Part shown: piece by piece, positions 12,464 through 17,868 of the stretch
How positions within the stretch are numbered: the stretch's first letter is position 1
How the letters are laid out: each line of letters begins with the position of its first letter
From: Candidatus Woesebacteria bacterium UBA5073
GTDB lineage: Bacteria; Patescibacteriota; Microgenomatia; UBA8517
Assembly: GCA_002415845.1 (NCBI GenBank)
Contig: DIAR01000031.1
Location: forward strand, 1-17,868
DNA length: 17,868 nt
Direction: 5' to 3'
Program-made: the position numbers and the translations under genes
Notes under the pieces: generated by a model
Seen by the model: only the letters and a program-made list of their open reading frames with translations
Database searches by the model: none
Told to the model about the DNA's origin: nothing

Positions 12464-13136
12464 AAACATAGTGTTTTCCACCATAAAAGTCAGATATTGC
12501 CTTGGTAGTCATTAATATTTTTTCCTTTATTGGCGTGTTGCCAACAACCAAACGGCATGTTCCATGGCCATAGCCTTTTTGATCAATATCCGCTTTTTTA
12601 CTTTTTTTAATATAAGGTTTTACAAAATTACTAATATTCAGTCCCAATAAACTTGCCCAGTATTCTTTTTCCTTGTTAACATTCATATCGCTGTATAGGA
12701 ATAGATAAACTCGAATTTTATGCTTAGGAACTCTCAAGATTTGATTAATCCAAAGCAAGGAAAATTTCATCACATTTGGATCAGTATTGGATATATTTAG
12801 TGTATTTCTTGAAGTCTTTCCACCCTCTCCCCAATAAAGGAAAAGTCCAGCAATAAACTTTTCTCTCTCGGTTAGCGGCGTCCATATTCTTTTTTGTTGT
12901 AAATATGTTTCATACAACCTTTTTTCCAGCTTCCGTCGCATTGTATTTCTGTAATGTTCTATTCTCTCTTGGTTTAAATCTCTGAGAAGTCTTATTTGTT
13001 CTCTACTTAATGGATAATGTTTTAACCAACCATTTAGCGTACTTTTAGAGATACCAAGTTCTTTTTTAATCTGGCTGTAGCTTTTCCCTTGCTTCCGAAG
13101 TATTAAAGCTTTTCTATGTTCAATTACTCTTGTCAT
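12456..13136 (-). CDS. HTH protein with LAGLIDADG-like domain (paralog B)
   Basis: A 226-residue basic protein of the same architecture as paralog A. The N-terminal helix-turn-helix is LRKQGKSYSQIKKELGISKS, then TLNGW (about residues 13-38). A basic helical linker follows (about 50-85). The second domain has FIAGLFLYWGEGGK (94-107), LNISNTDPNVMKFSLLWI and EYWASLLGLNISNF. The AGL-x5-GEG run recalls the LAGLIDADG helix and its acidic turn residue (E105). A site-specific nuclease or a regulator are both possible. GGGAAGAG before ATG gives a moderate Shine-Dalgarno sequence. Its stop codon lies inside the -10 box of the downstream tRNA-Ile promoter. Identity to paralog A appears low outside the shared motifs, so this is not a recent duplication. 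Confidence 0.7.
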   Translation of the reverse strand: MTRVIEHRKALILRKQGKSYSQIKKELGISKSTLNGWLKHYPLSREQIRLLRDLNQERIEHYRNTMRRKLEKRLYETYLQQKRIWTPLTEREKFIAGLFLYWGEGGKTSRNTLNISNTDPNVMKFSLLWINQILRVPKHKIRVYLFLYSDMNVNKEKEYWASLLGLNISNFVKPYIKKSKKADIDQKGYGHGTCRLVVGNTPIKEKILMTTKAISDFYGGKHYVLV

Positions 13137-13186
13137 ATTCTCTTCCCAATATAAAACTCTTACCTTATTTAACTGTAATACATTAT

Positions 13187-13200
13187 TTTACCGAAGTAAA
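13187..13200 (-). other. Small hairpin with a UUCG tetraloop
   Basis: On the minus strand TTTAC-TTCG-GTAAA forms a 5-bp stem with the extra-stable C(UUCG)G tetraloop, 17 nt after the UDP-sugar dehydrogenase stop. It is followed by ATAATG rather than a T-run, so it is a weak terminator at best and could instead be a 3'-end stabiliser. Confidence 0.35.
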
Positions 13201-13217
13201 GACGAAGTTTGAAGCTA

Positions 13218-14066
13218 TTATTTCTTCTTTTTCTTGTCGTTGACGGCCCCTCTTATTTCTTCCCAGTCTCTGACTTTTCTCACCTTGAGGTTTTCTTCCC
13301 ACATCGCCTTAATAACCGGCATATCAACTTTCATTTTCCTAGCCGAACCAAGAATTGCAACGGTATCTTTCGGAAAACACTTCCCGCCAAAACCCCTTAA
13401 CGTGGTAACCTGAAGGTGTGATGGTCCGATTCTCGGATCAGCCGCCACCAAATCAGCTACTTCTTCATATTTAATACCCAAGGTATTGCAGAGATCAAAC
13501 ATTTCATTGGCAAACATGACTTTAGTTGCTAAAAAGGCGTTACTCATGTATTTAACCATTTCGGCTGTGGTTGTATCGGTGATAAAAACCTTGGCCTTCG
13601 GTCCGTATAAGTCTCTGTAAAGAGAAACCAATTTCTCCCCTACCGGTTGAGAGAGTGTTCCCACGACCGTTCTGTCCGGGTGCATAAAATCCCAAGGAGC
13701 ATTGGCTTCGGTCAAAAACTCCGGATTCATCGCAAACTTGGTATGAGGGTATTTTTTCTTGAAAGAAGCGGTTGTCCCCGGAACAACCGTTGATTTGATA
13801 ACCAAAATCTTTTCCGTATTGGCTATCTTTGGAGCGATAAAATCAACCGTTTCCTCAACAATGGAAAGATCAATTCCGGAATTGTCAGAAAACATTGGGG
13901 TTGGCACACAAAGAAATAAAATATCCGATTTGGCGATCACTTCTTCTTTCGTAAATGGTCCAGGAGTTCTTGAATACCAACGGATTTTATTGGTTTTTTT
14001 GGTCGCAAAACCATTGCCAACGGCTTGACCGACCACACCCCAACCAACAATACCGATGTTAACCAT
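13218..14066 (-). CDS. UDP-glucose/GDP-mannose dehydrogenase family protein, short form
   Basis: A 282-residue NAD-dependent enzyme related to UDP-glucose 6-dehydrogenase, which oxidises a UDP-sugar at C6 to the uronic acid. The Rossmann motif is at the N-terminus (GIVGWGVVGQAVG). The family elements LCVPTP, IKSTVVPGTT and MNPEFLTEANA follow, with the DRTVVG segment after them. The central helix (TTTAEMVKYMSNAFLATKV) and the catalytic Cys in GFGGKCFPKDT are present. The protein stops about 55 residues after that Cys, with a Lys-rich end. The roughly 120-residue C-terminal UDP-binding domain of standard enzymes is missing. The 81 bp between the stop and HTH gene B are too short to hold it, so this is not a simple frameshift. 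Activity on a UDP-sugar is therefore uncertain. It lies 18 bp after the secretion-type ATPase and may be co-transcribed. Confidence 0.85.
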   Translation of the reverse strand: MVNIGIVGWGVVGQAVGNGFATKKTNKIRWYSRTPGPFTKEEVIAKSDILFLCVPTPMFSDNSGIDLSIVEETVDFIAPKIANTEKILVIKSTVVPGTTASFKKKYPHTKFAMNPEFLTEANAPWDFMHPDRTVVGTLSQPVGEKLVSLYRDLYGPKAKVFITDTTTAEMVKYMSNAFLATKVMFANEMFDLCNTLGIKYEEVADLVAADPRIGPSHLQVTTLRGFGGKCFPKDTVAILGSARKMKVDMPVIKAMWEENLKVRKVRDWEEIRGAVNDKKKKK

Positions 14067-14084
14067 ATCTAGAAACTAAAAATA

Positions 14085-16409
14085 TCACAATCTGGCTCTT
14101 CTTTCAATCTCTGCCGCAACCAGTCTTGAATCCCGACCATATTTTAGGCGGCTCATCTCTTTGACAATCTCGGCAATTCTTGGGTTTTCTTTAGCCTTTT
14201 CCTTTACCAAATCCTTGGTTGTATCCATGGAGAAAGGCGGAACGGGCTCATTGTGGACAATCGTCTTCACATAAGCATGGTACCTTTCGACATTTAAAAG
14301 ATCATCCTCGCCGAAGGTTGGTGTAAATTCATGGGAAAGATAAGACGCATCAGTCACTCCAACCCTGAAGGAAACGATTGTGCCGACGTTTCCGAAAACG
14401 GCGTTTTTAACTTCTTCTTCAACCTGACCGATAAACTGATTAGCAACCGTCAGATTTAATTTAAACTTTCTGGCTTCGGAGAGAATCTGAGCAAAGTCCG
14501 GAGTGGCAAAGTTTTGAAACTCGTCCACATATAAATAGAAGTCCCGTCGTTGTTCTTCGGGCATATCCTGTCGGCTCATGGCGGCCATTAAGATTCTGGG
14601 AACTAAAATTAGCCCCAAGAAGTTGCTGTTTTCCTCCCCTATCTCGCCTTTAGCTAAATCAACCAATAAAATCTTGCCTTCATCCATCACTTTTCTGAAA
14701 TCAAAAGCCGATTGCGATTGCCCGATGATATTTCTGATCATTTTGTTGGTAACAAAACGGCCGAATTTGGAAACGATGTAATCCAAAACTTCCGATTTAT
14801 GAAAGTCGGATGTTTGGGCAATCTGATCGGTCCAATACCTTCTTATTAAGGGGTCTGTTACCTTGGGTAATAAATACTGAACATAGTCGGCACGGGTGAG
14901 AGCTTGGACAACTTCAACAAAAGTGGCACCCGGTTCGGCCTGCATAACGGTTAACATGGCGTTTCTGATGGCGTGCTCAAACCTGGGGCCGACAATGCCT
15001 GTCTTATAAGGGTCAAACAGTTTATACATCATATTGATAACGGCGGTCGCGGCGAAGTGCTGTTCGTCTTCCGTCTTGGCATCCAAAAGGTTAATACCCA
15101 TCGGCCGCTCGGAATCTCCGGGATTAAAGTAAATAACATCCTCTGCCCTCTCTGGCGGGATTTGGGCCAAGATTTGTCTGACGGCATCATGGGGATCAAT
15201 GAAACAAACACCTTTTCCCTGATTGATATCCTGCAAAATCATTCTTTTCAAAAGTTCCGATTTTCCGACGCCGGTTTTGCCGACGATATAAACATGTCGC
15301 CTTCGGTCTTCCTGGGAAAGAAAAATGTCTCTTTTCATCCCCCGGTAATTGCTGGTCCCCAGGAAAAGACCCTCGGTCGGAATTCCTGACGGAGCCGGAG
15401 CCGATTTGGCATTCAACCAGAATAAATGCGGTGTCGTGACCTGTTTATTGGGAAAGTGAAAAATGGTTGCCAACTCTTCGGAGTTAAGGATGGAAACATG
15501 ATTACCAAAAAGATTAAAGCGGGGCTGATAGCGGTAAAGGAAATCCTCCATAAAAGCACCTTTATTTTTAATCTTTCTTTTCTTTAAGGAATTAGCTTCT
15601 CCCGAAAACTGTTCAAAAGAAGAAGCAATATTATCAAGTAAACTTTTGGCCATCTCTTTCTCACCGGCCACAGCTACGATTCTGATTGAAGTCTCAAAAC
15701 CGGGCTTACTGACTTTGTTTTCCACCATTTCCAGGGTCTTAGCTGAGGTTGAAAATTTAGCTTTCGTCGGATCGGATTCTTCCTTTTTCGTATCGGAAAC
15801 AAATTTTCGGCCTTCTTTTTGCCAGTCTGATCCGGCCGGTGAAATAACCACCTGAATTGAGGCCATCTCCCCCGGACCCATCTTGGCCAAAGAAGAAGTA
15901 ACGGAAGTTAAAGGATCGGTCGGCAATTCTTTGTAGGTTTTTACCGGATAAAAGTTTGATCGGGAGAGTTGAAAGGCTTTATAAGCGACCTTACCCGTCT
16001 CGTTAAAAAGATTGATTTCGTTAACCTCCGTGATGTCGGCTTCCGGATAGGCTCCATGAATTTGTTTTTCAACCAGATCTCTTAAAGACTTCGGAGCCCA
16101 AACAAAGAAACGAATATCCTCCGCTTTGGCCACGATTTCAAAAGAAATGGCCGGTTGAATGGCAAATTTCTGCTTCCAACCGCCTTTTTTAATAGTGTAA
16201 AAGGAGGCAAACAGCTGTTCCATGGCGTCAATTTTTATTTCGTTCCCCCTTGGTACGGCAATCTGAAGTAAAGTCGAATCAATGGAAACTCCCTCTCTCC
16301 TCCGATTCTTAAAAGAGATAAAGGTAAAATAGCCAAGGAAGTAAACCAACAAAACCACCAGCCCTAAAGAAACCAGATAAAAAAGAATCGTGTTTAAATC
16401 AATTGCCAT
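14085..16409 (-). CDS. Membrane-anchored type IV secretion-type ATPase (VirD4/HerA-like)
   Basis: This 774-residue protein has one N-terminal membrane helix (about residues 8-33), a long N-terminal region without recognised motifs (35-340), and a C-terminal P-loop ATPase. Residues are numbered from the first of two possible Met codons. Walker A is VGKTGVGKS (378-386), followed by the CFIDPHDAV strand of the HerA/VirD4 group, LLVDLAKGEIG near 583-593, the Walker B FYLYVDEFQNF (626-636), and the sensor region TVANQF. Such ATPases pump DNA or protein through membranes in conjugation or type IV pilus/secretion-like systems. The start MAIDL (16409) is preferred because GGGGG lies 8 nt upstream; ATG 16415 is too close to it. 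It overlaps the Pro-rich upstream ORF by 11 bp. No other secretion components are in the window. Confidence 0.85.
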   Translation of the reverse strand: MAIDLNTILFYLVSLGLVVLLVYFLGYFTFISFKNRRREGVSIDSTLLQIAVPRGNEIKIDAMEQLFASFYTIKKGGWKQKFAIQPAISFEIVAKAEDIRFFVWAPKSLRDLVEKQIHGAYPEADITEVNEINLFNETGKVAYKAFQLSRSNFYPVKTYKELPTDPLTSVTSSLAKMGPGEMASIQVVISPAGSDWQKEGRKFVSDTKKEESDPTKAKFSTSAKTLEMVENKVSKPGFETSIRIVAVAGEKEMAKSLLDNIASSFEQFSGEANSLKKRKIKNKGAFMEDFLYRYQPRFNLFGNHVSILNSEELATIFHFPNKQVTTPHLFWLNAKSAPAPSGIPTEGLFLGTSNYRGMKRDIFLSQEDRRRHVYIVGKTGVGKSELLKRMILQDINQGKGVCFIDPHDAVRQILAQIPPERAEDVIYFNPGDSERPMGINLLDAKTEDEQHFAATAVINMMYKLFDPYKTGIVGPRFEHAIRNAMLTVMQAEPGATFVEVVQALTRADYVQYLLPKVTDPLIRRYWTDQIAQTSDFHKSEVLDYIVSKFGRFVTNKMIRNIIGQSQSAFDFRKVMDEGKILLVDLAKGEIGEENSNFLGLILVPRILMAAMSRQDMPEEQRRDFYLYVDEFQNFATPDFAQILSEARKFKLNLTVANQFIGQVEEEVKNAVFGNVGTIVSFRVGVTDASYLSHEFTPTFGEDDLLNVERYHAYVKTIVHNEPVPPFSMDTTKDLVKEKAKENPRIAEIVKEMSRLKYGRDSRLVAAEIERRARL

Positions 16410-16737
16410 TAACATTTCCCCCTTTAACGATCTGCCAACCGAAATGGACGGCTTTCTTAATCATTCTTAACCAAAAGGCAGCCAACCAAGTGACGGCACT
16501 ACCCGTATCACCCTTGGAAGCACTTTCTAATTGTACTGGATCGGCCGGAATCTGAATAGTAATTTTCTCGCTTTGCGGGGTTTGGATTAAAGGTTGACCC
16601 GCATCGTCGTTAACTTGTTTTTGAAAATTAACAGGCACAGGTTGTACCACCTCTTTGCGTTCAATCATCAGAGGTGAAACTTCTTCAGGCCGCTCCTTAA
16701 CAGGGGCAGGCGCTTCTCTTTCAGGAAAGAGGGCCAT
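16399..16737 (-). CDS. Hypothetical 112-aa Pro-rich protein with C-terminal hydrophobic segment
   Basis: The N-terminal 80 residues are Pro, Glu and Gln-rich and probably disordered (PEREAPAPVKERPEEVSP). A hydrophobic, Trp-rich stretch near 83-105 (AVTWLAAFWLRMIKKAVHFG) could be a membrane or membrane-surface helix. I do not recognise the family. It overlaps the start of the VirD4/HerA-like ATPase by 11 bp, and that downstream start is served by a GGGGG inside this gene, so the two are translationally coupled. A partner or adaptor role for the ATPase is a fair inference. Upstream there is an extended -10 TGCTACAAT (16756-16748) that would give a leader of about 4 nt. Confidence 0.7.
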   Translation of the reverse strand: MALFPEREAPAPVKERPEEVSPLMIERKEVVQPVPVNFQKQVNDDAGQPLIQTPQSEKITIQIPADPVQLESASKGDTGSAVTWLAAFWLRMIKKAVHFGWQIVKGGNVNGN

Positions 16738-16747
16738 AGATTATTTT

Positions 16748-16756
16748 ATTGTAGCA
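16748..16756 (-). promoter_or_regulatory. Extended -10 promoter of the Pro-rich/ATPase operon
   Basis: TGCTACAAT on the minus strand (hexamer 16753-16748) lies 10 nt before the ATG at 16737; TAAAAT, 5 nt before the ATG, is an alternative. Both predict a transcript with little or no leader. It likely drives the Pro-rich ORF, the ATPase and the UDP-sugar dehydrogenase. Confidence 0.45.
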
Positions 16757-16795
16757 TCAAAAAAGAAATAATTATTGGGGTCAAGGCAAACAGTC

Positions 16796-17296
16796 TCAAG
16801 CTTTTTTGCTTTCGTTTCTGGCTAAGGTAAAAAGTAAATCGGAAAGACGATTTAGATAAATTAGGATATTGGGTTTTATCTTTTCTTTTTTGGATAAGGT
16901 TACGACCAACCGCTCCCCCCTTCTCACTACAGCTCTTGATAAATGAAGATATGAAGACGAAAGATTGGCACCGGGAACCAGGAAACCTTTTTGGGGACCT
17001 AACTTCTTTTCCAACTCGTCAATCTTTTTTTCCAAAAACAAAATTTTGCTTTTTGGGAAAGGCAGATTAAAACCGGCCAAAATTGAACTAATCCTAAAAA
17101 GGTCTTTCTGAATTTTTTCGATCAAGGCTTTTTCAAACATTCTGGCCTTTACAATTCCCAAAAGAGAAACTGCTTCATCAATGGTACCGAAGGTTCTTAT
17201 CCTCAAACTGTCTTTGGCCACTCTAATTTTTTTTCTGGTTTTGGGATCAAAAATATCCGTTTCGCCAAAGTCACCTTTCTTCGTGTAAATACGCAT
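16796..17296 (-). CDS. PduO-type cob(I)alamin adenosyltransferase
   Basis: A 166-residue four-helix-bundle enzyme that transfers the adenosyl group of ATP to cob(I)alamin, making coenzyme B12. The signature ATP-binding N-terminus reads YTKKGDFGETDIF. It is followed by FGTIDEAVSLLG, the C-terminal SRAVVRRGER containing the catalytic Arg region, and YLNRLSDLLFTLAR. All family motifs are present and the length is normal. It follows the class II ribonucleotide reductase gene by 8 bp. That enzyme needs adenosylcobalamin, so this is a self-consistent cofactor and enzyme pair; the cobalamin itself would have to be imported or salvaged. TATAAT, overlapping the reductase stop codon, lies 7 nt before ATG, so the gene may also be transcribed on its own without a leader. 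Confidence 0.93.
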   Translation of the reverse strand: MRIYTKKGDFGETDIFDPKTRKKIRVAKDSLRIRTFGTIDEAVSLLGIVKARMFEKALIEKIQKDLFRISSILAGFNLPFPKSKILFLEKKIDELEKKLGPQKGFLVPGANLSSSYLHLSRAVVRRGERLVVTLSKKEKIKPNILIYLNRLSDLLFTLARNESKKA

Positions 17297-17303
17297 TTGA
17301 GGT

Positions 17304-17309
17304 ATTATA
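17304..17309 (-). promoter_or_regulatory. Putative -10 box (TATAAT) at the end of the reductase gene
   Basis: The consensus TATAAT (17309-17304 on the minus strand) contains the TAA stop of the ribonucleotide reductase and precedes the adenosyltransferase ATG by 7 nt. It resembles the recF/83-aa ORF junction. Confidence 0.4.
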
Positions 17310-17868
17310 GTTCACAAGTCGAGAAACCGCATTTTTTACACTTCAAACACTTGCCGTGACCATCCCTTATAAGCTTCAGATTGCAGGTCGGACACTTATA
17401 TTCCTTCTTTGGTTCCTTGTTGTCTTTATCTTTTCCGAAGGCAATGACCTGATTTATTTTTGACTGATCCCGATAAATCGTGGTACCTTTGCAACCCAAT
17501 TTCCAGGCCATAAGATAGGCCGCTTTGACATCCTCACTGGTTGCATCAGAAGGCATATTAATCGTTTTGGTAATGGCGTTATCGGTCCATTTCTGAAAGG
17601 CCGCTTGCATTTTAAGGTGGTTCTTCCAATCAATATCATGAGCCACTTTAAAAATAGCCTGGATACCTTTGGGAATTTCTTTGATTCCCTGGGCACTACC
17701 GTGGTTTTGAATGACTTTATTAATCAGAGCCTCGGAATATAAATTCTTTTCCTTGAGTTTTTTAACAAAGAGGTTGTTGATGTTTTTAAACTTCATTCCC
17801 TCCAATACGTTTTGTTCATAGGCCAAAGCGAATAAAGGTTCAATCCCATATGAGGTTTCGCAGATAAC
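17305..17868 (-). CDS. nrdJ: Adenosylcobalamin-dependent (class II) ribonucleotide reductase, C-terminal part
   Basis: Only the last 187 residues are visible; the N-terminal part lies beyond the window end. The frame is open to the window edge (ICETSYGIEPLFALAYEQNV), matching the family segment before the last barrel strands. KTINMPSDATSEDV with the following AYLMAWKLGCKGTTIYRD is typical of class II reductases, which make deoxynucleotides using an adenosylcobalamin radical. The C-terminal tail has a zinc-ribbon-like set of Cys (CPTC, then KCLKCKKCGFSTC), which in the family includes the redox Cys that re-reduce the active site. No internal start should be used. The adjacent cobalamin adenosyltransferase supports the class II assignment. 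Confidence 0.9.
   Translation of the reverse strand, partial: VICETSYGIEPLFALAYEQNVLEGMKFKNINNLFVKKLKEKNLYSEALINKVIQNHGSAQGIKEIPKGIQAIFKVAHDIDWKNHLKMQAAFQKWTDNAITKTINMPSDATSEDVKAAYLMAWKLGCKGTTIYRDQSKINQVIAFGKDKDNKEPKKEYKCPTCNLKLIRDGHGKCLKCKKCGFSTCEL

Noticed and set aside
13137..13217. Frameshifted remains of the missing C-terminal domain of the UDP-sugar dehydrogenase
   Set aside because: Only 81 bp separate the stop from the next gene and they contain a hairpin and A/T-rich leader, with no recognisable coding remnant.

Overview
The window is a dense bacterial chromosome segment, mostly minus-strand, with short intergenic gaps, single-copy housekeeping genes and several small proteins of unknown function. 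It looks like a Candidate Phyla Radiation (Patescibacteria) genome, perhaps Microgenomates-like. The reasons are a stand-alone 5'-3' exonuclease, a short UDP-sugar dehydrogenase, a coenzyme-B12-dependent ribonucleotide reductase paired with a cobalamin adenosyltransferase, a lone membrane-anchored VirD4/HerA-type ATPase, and HTH proteins with a LAGLIDADG-like domain. TGA is used as a stop in several clear genes, which argues against the TGA=Gly code of Gracilibacteria and SR1. Lineage is an inference.

Layout. 1-5069 (minus strand): a Fic protein cut by the window edge, an 83-residue unknown, recF, mutM, a GT4 glycosyltransferase and a 5'-3' exonuclease, forming a DNA-repair-rich block. 5129-5476 (plus): a 115-residue unknown, divergent from the exonuclease. 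5486-8827 (minus): ftsH, a tRNA-binding OB-fold protein, trpS and a tRNA(CAU). 8828-10645 is the accessory-looking part: HTH/LAGLIDADG-like protein A, a divergent promoter pair, a tRNA(CAU) interrupted by a compact group I intron, two small membrane proteins and a strong terminator. 10644-11991: a divergent FtsB/DivIC-like gene and a XerC/D-type recombinase. 12000-12460: a Cys-rich protein and tRNA-Ile(UAU). 12456-16737 (minus): HTH/LAGLIDADG-like protein B, a short UDP-sugar dehydrogenase, and a type IV secretion-type ATPase with a Pro-rich partner. 16796-17868 (minus): cobalamin adenosyltransferase and the C-terminal end of a class II ribonucleotide reductase.

Three patterns stand out. First, the group I intron lies exactly between U33 and C34 of a CAU tRNA. 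All core helices (P1, P3-P9) and P10 can be drawn. Second, two paralogous HTH/LAGLIDADG-like genes each sit directly 5' of a tRNA on the same strand; gene B ends inside the -10 box of tRNA-Ile. Third, many housekeeping genes show a -10 hexamer exactly 6 nt before ATG, with no Shine-Dalgarno sequence. This implies leaderless mRNAs. The accessory genes instead carry clear Shine-Dalgarno sites.
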